Shown one piece after another: positions 44,007 to 52,398 of a DNA stretch of 64,000 nt (position 1 is its first letter; every line of letters begins with the position of its first letter). A model generated the notes under the pieces. That model worked only from the letters and a program-made list of their open reading frames with translations. It had not been told where the DNA came from and made no database searches. This stretch comes from an uncultured Bacteroidales bacterium (GTDB taxonomy: Bacteria; Bacteroidota; Bacteroidia; Bacteroidales; UBA932). The DNA is taken from assembly GCA_947253655.1 (NCBI GenBank), contig CAMYAE010000003.1, positions 1 through 64,000 on the forward strand, in the 5' to 3' direction. The position numbers and the translations under genes are program-made.

Positions 44007-44036
44007 ATCGGATATAATTTATTCTTACAAAATTAG

Positions 44037-44044
44037 TATTTTTG
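44037..44044 (+). promoter_or_regulatory. -7 element adjacent to the OMP gene start
   Basis: TATTTTTG lies only 5 bases before the ATG at 44050, so a transcript from it would begin at or within a base or two of the start codon. No TTG box was identified. Confidence 0.5.
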
Positions 44045-44049
44045 CAGTT

Positions 44050-45192
44050 ATGAGAAAAGTCATAATTACAATTATTTTAGCAACCGCCATTGCAGCAGGA
44101 GCTGATGCACAGAAATTCAAATTCGCATACGATTTGAATTTTGAATATAATTTCGACAACAGGGAATTTGATAAGGGTGGAAACCTATATACGAATTCCA
44201 TGACTATAAACGCCGCCCGTCTGACCCCTCTAATAGGGATTAAGGTAAATGAGACCGGACAACTCAGACACAAACTCTTGTCCGGTATTGATATCATGAA
44301 AGAAATGGGCAAGGCTCCTGTCGGAAACGGGGATGAGGACTTGGAAAATGCTAAGTTGTTCCGGGAACTCCTGCTATTCTATAATCTCAATGCCAATGTC
44401 GGCAAAACGCAGATTAACGGCTATGCCGGGCAATTTCCAAGGCGTTTGTTTCAGGGAGAATACGGCAACGAGTTCTTGTCGGACTCCTTGAGGTTTTATG
44501 ACAATAATGTGGAAGGCGTCTTGCTTCAGTTCCGGCGTCCAAAGTCTTTATACGAATTAAGTTGCGACTGGCTGGGGCAGTTTGGCAGCATGCGGAGGGA
44601 AAAATTCATATTGGCCGGCTACGGCTGCTCCGAATTTATGCCCTGGCTGTCGGCAGGGATGACAATTTCCTACACTCACCTTGCAAATATGCTGGAATAC
44701 GGAGGAGTAGTGGACAATCTGCTTTCACAACCCTTCGTAAAATTCAATTTTAAGCCTTTCCTGCCTATTGAAGAACTATCTTTGAAACTGTCATGGCTAC
44801 AGGGTATGCAACGTGACAGGATAAAAGACAAGGAGTTTGACTTTCCTCACGGAGCCCAACTTGACCTTAAAGTAATGAAATGGAAAGTAGGAATTGAGAA
44901 CAAGGCTTATTTCGGTACCGGCCTTATGCCTTATTACAATGTCAAGGATGCCGGAGGAAACACCTATGGAGAATTGCTGTATCACGGAGATCCGTTCTAC
45001 AGGGTGAAACCGATTGTAGCCGACCTTGGCGAAACCGGCTTTTACGACAGGCTCGAAGTGTTTTATCAGCCTAAAATCTCCGATTACCTATATATTCGTC
45101 TGTCACTATTCTGTCATTTTGCCGAAAATGCTTCCGGAGACATAGATTTTGCCGGAAGCCGACAGAAGTTTTCCCTTATATTTAACCTCTAA
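44050..45192 (+). CDS. Outer-membrane beta-barrel protein, porin-like
   Basis: A 380-residue exported protein. The signal peptide is residues 1-20 (VIITIILATAIAAGADAQ). The body has amphipathic beta strands with aromatic ends (FKFAYDLNFEYNFD, LFYNLNANVGKTQINGYAGQF, YLYIRLSLFCHF) and a terminal Phe-Asn-Leu. The upstream open frame to 43825 is not used: the signal peptide and -7 box fix ATG 44050. Substrate unknown. It converges with ffh, overlapping by 11 bases. Confidence 0.7.
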   Translation: MRKVIITIILATAIAAGADAQKFKFAYDLNFEYNFDNREFDKGGNLYTNSMTINAARLTPLIGIKVNETGQLRHKLLSGIDIMKEMGKAPVGNGDEDLENAKLFRELLLFYNLNANVGKTQINGYAGQFPRRLFQGEYGNEFLSDSLRFYDNNVEGVLLQFRRPKSLYELSCDWLGQFGSMRREKFILAGYGCSEFMPWLSAGMTISYTHLANMLEYGGVVDNLLSQPFVKFNFKPFLPIEELSLKLSWLQGMQRDRIKDKEFDFPHGAQLDLKVMKWKVGIENKAYFGTGLMPYYNVKDAGGNTYGELLYHGDPFYRVKPIVADLGETGFYDRLEVFYQPKISDYLYIRLSLFCHFAENASGDIDFAGSRQKFSLIFNL

Positions 45193-46504
45193 AGCCTTTC
45201 ATCCTTCTGGCCAAGGTACCGGTCATAGCACCTTTCATGATTTTACGGGTACCCTCAAACTGCTTTATCAACCTGTTCACTTCCTGAACGGAAGTTCCTG
45301 AACCGTCTGCAATCCTCTTTCTGCGACTACCGTTGATTATTTCCGGATGCTCCCTCTCCTCCGGGGTCATGGACATTATAATGGCCTCAACGCCTTTGAA
45401 TGAATCATTGTCCATATCCACGTTTTTCAAGGCTTTGCCTACTCCCGGAATCATTCCGGCCAGATCCTTGATATTTCCCATTTTCTTAATCTGCTGGATC
45501 TGATTATAGAAGTCCATGAAAGAAAACTGGTCTTTGGCCAATTTCTTTTTCAACTCCCTCGCCTGCTTCTCGTCAAACTGTTCCTGAGCTTTTTCCACTA
45601 AGGAGACCACGTCCCCCATGCCGAGAATACGATCCGCGATACGTTCCGGGTGGAAGACATCGAGAGCCTCAAGCTTTTCACCGGACGAAACGAACTTGAT
45701 AGGCTTGCCGACCACAGCCTTTATGGACAATGCAGCTCCACCCCTGGTGTCACCATCCATTTTAGTCAGTACAACACCATCGAAATCCAGTCGCTCATTG
45801 AAAGCCTTAGCCGTCTCTACGGCGTCCTGTCCTGTCATGGCATCCACGACAAACAGGGTCTCAGAAGGATTTACAGCCTTATGCAAAGCTGAAATCTCAT
45901 CCATAAGTTCTTGATCCACGGCAAGCCGTCCGGCCGTATCTACAATCACAACCGGTATGCCGTCAGCCTTGGCCTTCGCTATTGCATTAAGTGCGATTTT
46001 TACCGGATTCTTTTCCCCCTCTTCTGTATAGACTGGTACATTTATCTTGCTTCCAAGCACCTGGAGCTGCTCAATGGCAGCAGGACGGAAAGTGTCGCAA
46101 GCAGCAAGCATTACCCCCGTTCCCCTCTTGCTCTTGATATGCAAGGCCAACTTGCCGGAAAACGTTGTCTTACCGGAGCCGTTAAGACCGGCTACAAGCA
46201 CGACTGCCGGAGTGCCTTTGACATTGATATCCTGAGCATTGCTCCCCATAAAGGCCGCAAGTTCGTCGTGGACGATCTTCACCATCATCTGCTGAGGTCT
46301 GACGGCAGTCAATACATTCTGCCCCAAGGCCTTATCCTTAACCCCGTCACAGAATTCCTTTGCCACCTTGTAACTTACGTCAGCATCGAGAAGTGCCCTT
46401 CTTATATCCTTGACAGTTTCCGCTACATTTATTTCAGTTATCTTGCCTTCGCCTTTCAAAAGCTTGAAAGAGCGTTCCAGTCTTTCCGAAAGATTCTCAA
46501 ACAT
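45182..46504 (-). CDS. ffh: Signal recognition particle protein Ffh
   Basis: A 440-residue SRP54 GTPase that targets nascent membrane proteins. It has an N domain, a G domain (GLNGSGKTTFSGKLA, DTFRPAAIEQL, DTAGRL, TKMDGDTRGGAAL) and a C-terminal M domain (residues about 310-440, with RRKRIADGSGTSVQEVN). The gene for the SRP RNA is not in the window. A complete promoter lies at complement 46530-46561. Confidence 0.96.
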   Translation of the reverse strand: MFENLSERLERSFKLLKGEGKITEINVAETVKDIRRALLDADVSYKVAKEFCDGVKDKALGQNVLTAVRPQQMMVKIVHDELAAFMGSNAQDINVKGTPAVVLVAGLNGSGKTTFSGKLALHIKSKRGTGVMLAACDTFRPAAIEQLQVLGSKINVPVYTEEGEKNPVKIALNAIAKAKADGIPVVIVDTAGRLAVDQELMDEISALHKAVNPSETLFVVDAMTGQDAVETAKAFNERLDFDGVVLTKMDGDTRGGAALSIKAVVGKPIKFVSSGEKLEALDVFHPERIADRILGMGDVVSLVEKAQEQFDEKQARELKKKLAKDQFSFMDFYNQIQQIKKMGNIKDLAGMIPGVGKALKNVDMDNDSFKGVEAIIMSMTPEEREHPEIINGSRRKRIADGSGTSVQEVNRLIKQFEGTRKIMKGAMTGTLARRMKGFRG

Positions 46505-46529
46505 ATTTATCCTATTACAATTTTGTCTG

Positions 46530-46561
46530 CAAAGTTAAGAATAAACCGCAGAATTTACCAA
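46530..46561 (-). promoter_or_regulatory. Promoter of ffh
   Basis: The complement reads TTG (46559-46561), a 21-base spacer, TAACTTTG (46530-46537), 25 bases before the ATG. Confidence 0.7.
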
Positions 46562-46581
46562 CCTCAGAACGCGAACGGCAA

Positions 46582-47043
46582 CTATTTCTTCTCCAAATAG
46601 AAAAAATTACCTTCGACTTTATAAGTACTGGTAGACTTATCATAGGAAGGACTGCCTTTCAATAGATTTATTTCTATCCTGTCTGATTTGTACTCCCCGC
46701 CATTCTCTTGACCATCAACATCTTCAGCCTCAAGTCTATATATATACTTGTAGGAAAAGTTCGTCCATTGGAAACGGAACATTCCGTCAGATGTCGAATA
46801 TACAGTCATGCTCTCTATCGGACCTTCATTGACAGGGGCATATTTTAGATATGAGGAAAGCACTATTTTTATGCCCATGATAGGCTTATCCGGCCCTTCC
46901 TTGCTATATACAGAGCCTCCGACCAGCAACAGGTTTTCATGACCGTCGGAATCGAGGATATCTTCCGGCAAATCTACCGCACACCGCACAGCAAATACGG
47001 TTGTCACAAAAAGAAAAAAGGTGTATAATATACGATTTTTCAT
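46582..47043 (-). CDS. Putative lipoprotein resembling radical-SAM-associated lipoproteins
   Basis: A 153-residue exported protein. The signal peptide has Cys at position 21 (FVTTVFAVRC), an imperfect lipobox. The body reads like a carboxypeptidase-regulatory-type beta sandwich (KPIMGIKIVLSS, SDGMFRFQW) with the phrase AEDVDGQENGGEYKSDRIEI, which recalls the Bacteroidota family called radical-SAM-associated putative lipoprotein. No radical-SAM gene is next to it. It lies just upstream of ffh on the same strand. Confidence 0.5.
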   Translation of the reverse strand: MKNRILYTFFLFVTTVFAVRCAVDLPEDILDSDGHENLLLVGGSVYSKEGPDKPIMGIKIVLSSYLKYAPVNEGPIESMTVYSTSDGMFRFQWTNFSYKYIYRLEAEDVDGQENGGEYKSDRIEINLLKGSPSYDKSTSTYKVEGNFFYLEKK

Positions 47044-47113
47044 CCGGCATGCAAATTACCCGGCTTGGATTCAGAACACTTTACAAATATACACCTTTTT
47101 TCATGAAAAGAAA

Positions 47114-47908
47114 CTAATCCTCGCACTTAATCTTCTCACCTGCTACTTTATATAGGATTTTACCGCTTCCTGTCCTGGAAACTTTAGCCTCTCCTGCATC
47201 TAACCTGCCGGCTCTTATATATCCTGAGCCAATTACACTGTATTCTGCCTTTAATGCAGTACCGGACAGTTCTATTTCTCCGGAGCCGCCTATGGAGGCC
47301 TTGACATTTTCTGCGTTAAGCTCGCTGATTTCTATATCACCGGAGCCTGAAACAGAAACCGACAAATTCTTAGCCTCAATAGCTCCAATCTCAACATCAC
47401 CAGAGCCGGCAACACTTATATTGCATTCAGAGGCCTTAACTGACGATATATCTATATCTCCTGAACCAGCCAAGGTTACGGAAACGCTGTCCTGAGCCAC
47501 TGCAATATCCTTGCAGACAATATCTCCTGAGCCTGAAAGTGAAACGGAATTAATCGGACCTCCCGACACCCTGACCACCAAGGAGTCATAACTTACCACA
47601 GATTTTCCATCAAAGCCTATATCCAGTTTATTGTCTTTATTCACGACATTGACATATTCTATGATATTGTCAGGAGCGCAAATTTCTGCCCCTGCCGGGC
47701 CGTTCTCGTAATAGACAACAATAGAGCCGGCGACGTTCAAGGTATTGAAATCCCCTATCTCGACCGTCTTTGTAACGTAATTTTTGCTTCCTCTAATCAT
47801 TTTTCTTTCTTTGCCGGAAATAGATTTACCATTAAACCTTATCAGGCAAGATGATAATATTAGTGCAGTTACGGCCAATGTACCAAGCACAGAAAACACT
47901 TTTTTCAT
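47114..47908 (-). CDS. GIN-domain (DUF2807) lipoprotein with GSGDI repeats
   Basis: A 264-residue lipoprotein (lipobox ending SSC, Cys21). The body is DUF2807 with a run of seven imperfect repeats about 18-22 residues apart, marked by SGSGDI, AGSGDI, AGSGDV, SGSGDI, GGSGEI, IGSGYI and TGSGKI: one turn each of a beta helix. Start 47908 follows the stop of the GntR gene; the longer in-frame start would overlap it. Last gene of the ABC-permease-GntR operon, so it is probably exported under the same control. Confidence 0.85.
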   Translation of the reverse strand: MKKVFSVLGTLAVTALILSSCLIRFNGKSISGKERKMIRGSKNYVTKTVEIGDFNTLNVAGSIVVYYENGPAGAEICAPDNIIEYVNVVNKDNKLDIGFDGKSVVSYDSLVVRVSGGPINSVSLSGSGDIVCKDIAVAQDSVSVTLAGSGDIDISSVKASECNISVAGSGDVEIGAIEAKNLSVSVSGSGDIEISELNAENVKASIGGSGEIELSGTALKAEYSVIGSGYIRAGRLDAGEAKVSRTGSGKILYKVAGEKIKCED

Positions 47909-47912
47909 TTTA

Positions 47913-48260
47913 TTATTTCTTTTTGTCATTTATATCAGATAAATCAAGTCCAAGGAGCTTCATTTTTTTTATAATAGCCGGAAACTCCTCTTCCAAGAAC
48001 TTCTTTCGTTCATTTGCAAGCACTGTCTTGTCTGCATCAGGACTGACGAAATACCCTATTCCCCTTTTATTGTATATTATCCCGTTGTCCGTCAATTTCT
48101 CGTAAGTACGCATTACGGTATTGGGATTTACGCCGATGCCGGCTCCGTATTCCCGGACGGAAGGAATCCTTTCATCCGGAGCCAGATCCCCGGCAAGTAT
48201 CCTTTCACAGATCCTGTCATATATCTGCAGGTAAATCGGTCTGTTATTGTCGAAATCCAT
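47913..48260 (-). CDS. GntR-family (YtrA subfamily) repressor
   Basis: A 115-residue protein with an N-terminal winged helix-turn-helix (PIYLQIYDRICERILAGDLAPDERIPSVREYGAGIGVNPNTVMRTYEKL) and the short C-terminal dimer helix of the YtrA group. It sits in an ABC transporter operon, as YtrA proteins do. A near-perfect palindrome at 49898-49921, just downstream of the operon promoter, is its probable operator. Confidence 0.92.
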   Translation of the reverse strand: MDFDNNRPIYLQIYDRICERILAGDLAPDERIPSVREYGAGIGVNPNTVMRTYEKLTDNGIIYNKRGIGYFVSPDADKTVLANERKKFLEEEFPAIIKKMKLLGLDLSDINDKKK

Positions 48261-48263
48261 AAT

Positions 48264-49052
48264 CTAATGTTTTATTGTCTTTATTCTGAAGAATATAAGC
48301 ACTAATAGCAATATATATTCGACAATTATGGAAATATATATGAAAGAATTTACCAACAGATCTATATTGTCGGAATAACGCGAGCAGAAAGGAGGTACAA
48401 CATCGCCGTCAATAGAAAGCCCGCTCTTGGCTATAGCAATAACTACCGGAATGATAAGTATTAGCAGCCCTAAAAGCACAAGCAGTGTCATAGACACCTT
48501 TCTCTTGGCGAAGAAAATTGCACCGAGCAGGAAGAACAAAGTGTTGATTGACAACGAAATAAATCCTATCTCCCATATATTTACATAAACATCATTATCA
48601 CCGTTGATGAAAGATGACCCTGTGACAATGCCATTACCAGCGGCAAGCCCTGTTTTAACCACGACCCAATCATTAAGCAAATAGGCCGCGGCAAATACTA
48701 TCGGGGCAATCAAAGCACAATTGAGGACCATTGAAAGGAACTTTTCCGTTACCGAAGCCGGCAGAAGCACGTAATCGGAGCCTGCTTTCTTGTCGGTAAG
48801 ATAGCCGTAGGATGAAACTCCATAAGACAGGACAAAAAGAAAGCATGCCATGCCGAACATTATCCACCTCGATGTTGCAGAGGGGCTTCTCCACACTCCG
48901 TCTATGACAAGAGAAAACATGCCGACCAAAAGGGTATGTATATACGGCATCATGATAAGAATAATCATTGCGAGACCGTAGTTCTGAACCGACCTCTTTA
49001 TATCGTAGTCCAGGACTTTTGCAAATCTGTTAAAATTGAATATACTGCTCAT
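48264..49052 (-). CDS. ABC transporter permease-like membrane protein
   Basis: A 262-residue protein with six hydrophobic segments, starting near residue 27 (LAMIILIMMPYIHTLLV) and ending with SFIYISIIVEYILLLVLIFF. It lacks a substrate-specific motif. Its ATG overlaps the stop of the ATPase gene by 4 bases, so the two are coupled and likely form the transporter. Cargo unknown; YtrA-linked transporters are often cell-envelope stress or export systems. Confidence 0.8.
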   Translation of the reverse strand: MSSIFNFNRFAKVLDYDIKRSVQNYGLAMIILIMMPYIHTLLVGMFSLVIDGVWRSPSATSRWIMFGMACFLFVLSYGVSSYGYLTDKKAGSDYVLLPASVTEKFLSMVLNCALIAPIVFAAAYLLNDWVVVKTGLAAGNGIVTGSSFINGDNDVYVNIWEIGFISLSINTLFFLLGAIFFAKRKVSMTLLVLLGLLILIIPVVIAIAKSGLSIDGDVVPPFCSRYSDNIDLLVNSFIYISIIVEYILLLVLIFFRIKTIKH

Positions 49053-49891
49053 AATTTAATCTCCTTGTTTTCAAACATTGCTTTTATGACATCTTTATGT
49101 TTGTGGACGGCATTGAACAAGGCTTCTATATTGACCTTGCTTTCTTTGCTTTCTTCATTAGGATAGACCTGAATAAAACCGCCCGGCAATTGCTCGCTGT
49201 AAAGTGAAGCGTTATTAAGCACGTTACCGTAATCGAAATAGAGCTTTTCCATTATCTCTTCAATAGTCGCGTTAAGCAATACGTCCTGACGGTCAAGAAT
49301 AACTATCGGGTCAATGATATTCTCCAAATCACGGACCTGATGAGTGGAAATCACAATAGTTGAATTTTCGAGAGTATGCTTCATTATTGCCGAGCGGAAC
49401 TGTGCCTTTGACGGTATGTCCAGACCGTTGGTCGGCTCGTCAAGAAACAGGTACTTGACATTGCAGGCAAGGGCGAAAGAAATGTAGGTCTTCTTTAGCT
49501 GCCCGGCTGACATCTTGTTCATCTTCTTGTCAGCATCGCACTCAAAATCAGCCATTATCTCAAGGAACTTGTCCTGCTCGTAGTCCGGCCAGAATTTTCC
49601 GGTTTCTAATGCCCATGAAGCGGCCTTTGCGTTTACAGGAGCCACCTCATCACTAAGATAATACTGGTTCTCCAAAAATTCGGGCTTCCTGCCGTATGGA
49701 TTTTCTCCGTCTGTGGATATGGTGCCTGAATTGACTTTCTTCAAGCCGGCCAGCAAGGTCAGCAATGTTGTCTTCCCTACTCCGTTTTCACCGAGGAGAC
49801 CGTATATCCTGCCCTCCTCAAGAGTCATTGAGATATTTTTCAGAACGGGTACGGCTCCGTAACTGAAAGCCAGATTTTTAATTTCTATCAT
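49049..49891 (-). CDS. ABC transporter ATP-binding protein
   Basis: A 280-residue ATPase with Walker A LLGENGVGKTTLLTLL, a Q-loop region, signature MSAGQLKKTYIS, Walker B YLFLDEPTNGLD and switch His in VISTHQ. First gene of the four-gene unit ATPase-permease-GntR-DUF2807. The operon promoter and operator lie in the 60 bases upstream. Confidence 0.93.
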   Translation of the reverse strand: MIEIKNLAFSYGAVPVLKNISMTLEEGRIYGLLGENGVGKTTLLTLLAGLKKVNSGTISTDGENPYGRKPEFLENQYYLSDEVAPVNAKAASWALETGKFWPDYEQDKFLEIMADFECDADKKMNKMSAGQLKKTYISFALACNVKYLFLDEPTNGLDIPSKAQFRSAIMKHTLENSTIVISTHQVRDLENIIDPIVILDRQDVLLNATIEEIMEKLYFDYGNVLNNASLYSEQLPGGFIQVYPNEESKESKVNIEALFNAVHKHKDVIKAMFENKEIKL

Positions 49892-49897
49892 TTTTGT

Positions 49898-49921
49898 AGT
49901 GTATTAGTTTAATAGTACACT
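49898..49921. promoter_or_regulatory. Probable YtrA/GntR operator
   Basis: AGTGTATTA (49898-49906), a 6-base spacer, TAGTACACT (49913-49921): the halves are inverted copies with one mismatch. It covers the expected transcription start right after the -7 box of the ABC operon, so binding would block transcription. Confidence 0.75.
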
Positions 49922-49922
49922 G

Positions 49923-49953
49923 CAAAGATAAAATATGATTTTTTAATAAACAA
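49923..49953 (-). promoter_or_regulatory. Promoter of the ABC-GntR operon
   Basis: The complement reads TTG (49951-49953), a 20-base spacer, TATCTTTG (49923-49930). The operator begins 1 base downstream. Confidence 0.75.
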
Positions 49954-50047
49954 GGATTTATCGAAAAAATTATATCGGATTGAAAGAATGGGTGAATGAA
50001 TATAAAAAAAGTTACCATAAAGCAATTTAAGGCAACTTTTAAAGAGG

Positions 50048-50121
50048 TGGAGAATACCGGAATCGAACCGGTGACCTTTTGACTGCCAGTCAAACGCTCT
50101 AGCCAACTGAGCTAATCCCCC
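50048..50121 (-). tRNA. tRNA-Ala (anticodon GGC)
   Basis: A 74-base cloverleaf on the minus strand with a 7-bp acceptor, D arm GCTC/GAGC, anticodon arm TTTGA/TCAAA with loop CTGGCAG (anticodon GGC), and T arm ACCGG/CCGGT with TTCGAAT. The G3-U70 wobble pair, the alanine identity element, is present. CCA is not encoded. Confidence 0.95.
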
Positions 50122-50131
50122 GACAACCTTG

Positions 50132-50162
50132 CAAATATAGGAATAATTTGCTTTCGATGCAA
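50132..50162 (-). promoter_or_regulatory. Promoter of tRNA-Ala
   Basis: The complement reads TTG (50160-50162), a 20-base spacer, TATATTTG (50132-50139), ending 10 bases before the mature tRNA. The TTG lies in the left direct repeat of the neighbouring island. Confidence 0.7.
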
Positions 50163-50178
50163 GTTATTCCGATTGATG
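50160..50178. repeat. Left 19-bp direct repeat of the island
   Basis: Matches 54634-54652 at 18 of 19 bases (T at 50173 opposite C at 54647). Confidence 0.7.
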
Positions 50179-50182
50179 TTCT

Positions 50183-50225
50183 CTGAAGCAGAGCGAACTC
50201 CTTGGAAGGGATCGCTCCGCTTCAG
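50183..50225. other. Inverted repeat just inside the left island edge
   Basis: CTGAAGC-a-GAGCGA pairs with TCGCTC-c-GCTTCAG around a 15-base loop: 13 pairs with one mismatch. It may be a terminator or a recombination-site element. Confidence 0.5.
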
Positions 50226-50228
50226 ACA

Positions 50229-50480
50229 TTGCCGCTTAAGAAGAAAACTAATTATATTTGTAAATCTAGATGTTCCGTGGGACCGGCTCCGTATACACTA
50301 GATGAAACACTACCAGGCCATGAGGGTTTATCTACTACAAAGTAAGAAAAAATCCAATGCCCCTAAATCGCCATTACAGCGGTCTTGGGACTTGAATTAT
50401 CCTTGTTTCAACAGGATCTAAGTGTCAAATACAGGTTTAAGATAGTGATTGTTGGGCAACCGCCTAAACTATACCGGTTA
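50229..50480 (+). ncRNA. Candidate small RNA behind a complete promoter
   Basis: TTG at 50229-50231, a 21-base spacer and TATATTTG at 50253-50260 form a good promoter, but the roughly 210 bases that follow contain no ORF longer than a dozen codons before the convergent gene at 50482. Short hairpins such as ATCCT/AGGAT are visible. It could be a small RNA, or a promoter left from a lost gene. Confidence 0.35.
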
Positions 50481-50481
50481 T

Positions 50482-50811
50482 CTATATAACAGGACGTTCT
50501 TCTATCCCATATGATTGAGAAATCTCGCAACAATCTTCATTGTCCCCGTCCCACATCTTTGCAACCGTTACATCGAAAGAAAAGTTAGGGTCATCATAAT
50601 ACATCATAGCCAGTTCTGGGATGTTGAAAAATTCTGCTGATTCGCTGCCATCCAACGATATGTGCTCATAAGGATGATACTGCAAGTCTGTGTTAATACA
50701 ATCAGCGAGACTGTGCTGGGCTTTTTTGAGGCAATCGTATATACCAATAACCTCATTCACCACATTCTCTCCATTGTTTATCCAATTGGAATATAAAATA
50801 TAAACCTCCAT
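50482..50811 (-). CDS. Hypothetical protein in the island (109 aa)
   Basis: Acidic and soluble, with no signal, membrane segment or domain that I recognise (MEVYILYSNWINNGENVVNEVIG at the start, cut here for length). It is transcribed away from the methyltransferase gene. It may be island cargo; there is no basis for a function. Confidence 0.5.
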   Translation of the reverse strand: MEVYILYSNWINNGENVVNEVIGIYDCLKKAQHSLADCINTDLQYHPYEHISLDGSESAEFFNIPELAMMYYDDPNFSFDVTVAKMWDGDNEDCCEISQSYGIEERPVI

Positions 50812-51043
50812 AATATATATAATAATAGTTGTTCCTGAACCCCGACCCTCCTGTATCCTTCATCTAACTTCACCGTAAAGAATATAACGAGAAAGCAGCA
50901 AGACTAACATTTAGACGTTCCATCATATAATAGTTCTGAAACGACACTCAAATATACTAAATAATCCTCAAAATGATACTCTTTGTAGTTATTTTTTTGT
51001 ATATTTGCGTGACTTTAAAGCAAGAAATTACTATTGTTTTCAA
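50812..51043. promoter_or_regulatory. Upstream region of the methyltransferase gene
   Basis: About 230 bases without a gene. A TATATTTG -7 box at 51000-51007 lies 36 bases before the methyltransferase ATG. Nothing else is recognisable. Confidence 0.4.
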
Positions 51044-52312
51044 ATGAAACAGTTCAAGTTTATTGACTTGTTTTGCGGCATTGGGGGGTTTCACCAGGCA
51101 TTATCAGACCTCGGAGGTGAGTGTGTGTATGCCAGCGATATTGACGCAGATTGTCGCAAGACGTATGAAAGGAATTACGGCATAAAGCCCGATGGTGATA
51201 TCACGAAGGTTAAGGCAAAAGATATTCCGGCACATGACGTACTATGTGGAGGATTCCCGTGTCAGGCTTTCTCAAAAGCGGGAAAGAGGCTCGGTTTCGC
51301 CGACCCGACGAAAGGAACCCTTTTCTTTGATATAATGAGGATTGCCAATTATCATAATCCCAAGTATATGCTTTTGGAAAATGTCCGCAATCTTGCATCA
51401 CATGATGGCGGTAATACTTGGCGTGTAATTCATGACTCTATCGTAGAGGCCGGTTACAACATCATCGACAAACCGGTGATTTTCAGTCCACATTATATCG
51501 GAGTTCCGCAACATAGAGAGAGAGTCTTTATAATGTGCGTGAGGAAAGATATAGGCGAGATTCCTCCATTTTATTTTAATCCTGAAAGGATGCCCGAATG
51601 TACTATCGATTCCATTCTCTTAAAGGACGAAGAAATTGATGATTTGAAGAGGTATCAACTCAAGCCGGAGATGATTGAGTGGATTGACAATTGGAATGAA
51701 TTTATCCAAGGCGTCAAGTGCGACAAACTTCCGGGCTTCCCGATTTGGGCGGATTCCCTATGTGCTATGAAGGACAACCCTATGATTGGCCGGTGGAACA
51801 CCTTGCCGAAGTGGCAGCAGAACTTTATTAAGAAGAATAGCGAACTCTGGGCACATAATAAGGACTTCATTGATTCCTGGCTTGAAAAGGCAAGGAAGAA
51901 TCCTCTTTTTTTCGGATCAAAGGCAAAACTTGAATGGCAGGCCGGTGAGTATAAGAAGCCCGACCTCTGGGAGCATATTATGCAGATAAGGCCTTCCGGA
52001 TTGCGTGTTAAGCCTGGGACATACTTTCCTGCACTTGTGGCAATCACCCAGACTTCGATTGTAGGGAAAAAGAGGCGATATTTAACCCCTCGCGAATGTG
52101 CTCGTTTGCAGAGTTTCCCGGACACCTTTTTGTACGATGAGAAGAACGCTCAAGCCTATAAGCAGTTCGGCAATAGCATAAATGTCGGCCTGGTCAGTCT
52201 GTTTGCCCGGTATATGTTCGGGGATGATGCTATCCGGGAAAAGTACTCTTACCAAGTGCAGTTAGGAACTAAAGATGATGGGCCAACATTGTTCGATATA
52301 TTAGATGAATAA
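51044..52312 (+). CDS. DNA (cytosine-5-)-methyltransferase
   Basis: A 422-residue C5-cytosine methyltransferase with all main motifs in order: I FKFIDLFCGIGGF, IV GGFPCQAFS (catalytic Cys), VI MLLENVRNL, VIII PQHRERVFI, IX RECARLQSFP and X QFGNSINVGLV. The region between VIII and IX is the target-recognition domain. It is the modification half of the adjacent restriction system. ATG 51044 lies downstream of the -7 box; an upstream in-frame start at 51005 is excluded by it. Confidence 0.93.
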   Translation: MKQFKFIDLFCGIGGFHQALSDLGGECVYASDIDADCRKTYERNYGIKPDGDITKVKAKDIPAHDVLCGGFPCQAFSKAGKRLGFADPTKGTLFFDIMRIANYHNPKYMLLENVRNLASHDGGNTWRVIHDSIVEAGYNIIDKPVIFSPHYIGVPQHRERVFIMCVRKDIGEIPPFYFNPERMPECTIDSILLKDEEIDDLKRYQLKPEMIEWIDNWNEFIQGVKCDKLPGFPIWADSLCAMKDNPMIGRWNTLPKWQQNFIKKNSELWAHNKDFIDSWLEKARKNPLFFGSKAKLEWQAGEYKKPDLWEHIMQIRPSGLRVKPGTYFPALVAITQTSIVGKKRRYLTPRECARLQSFPDTFLYDEKNAQAYKQFGNSINVGLVSLFARYMFGDDAIREKYSYQVQLGTKDDGPTLFDILDE

Positions 52313-52338
52313 ATCTGTCCACATAAATATGGTAATTA

Positions 52339-52366
52339 GGAAGGCATCGCTTAGGCGGTGCCTTCC
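52339..52366 (+). terminator. Terminator after the methyltransferase gene
   Basis: A 12-bp stem (52339-52350 with 52355-52366, one G-T pair) with a TTAG loop, followed by TTGTCTT. It separates the methyltransferase from the controller/endonuclease unit. Confidence 0.7.
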
Positions 52367-52398
52367 TTGTCTTATATGATACTTATTGTAGGTATTTT

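Noticed and set aside
50048..50178. tRNA-Ala as the integration target of the R-M island
   Set aside because: The island lies on the 5' side of the tRNA, the repeat is outside the tRNA, and no integrase is present.
52375..52398. C-box operator upstream of the controller-like gene
   Set aside because: Only a weak dyad (ACTTA...TAGGT) is visible, and it does not clearly match known C-boxes.
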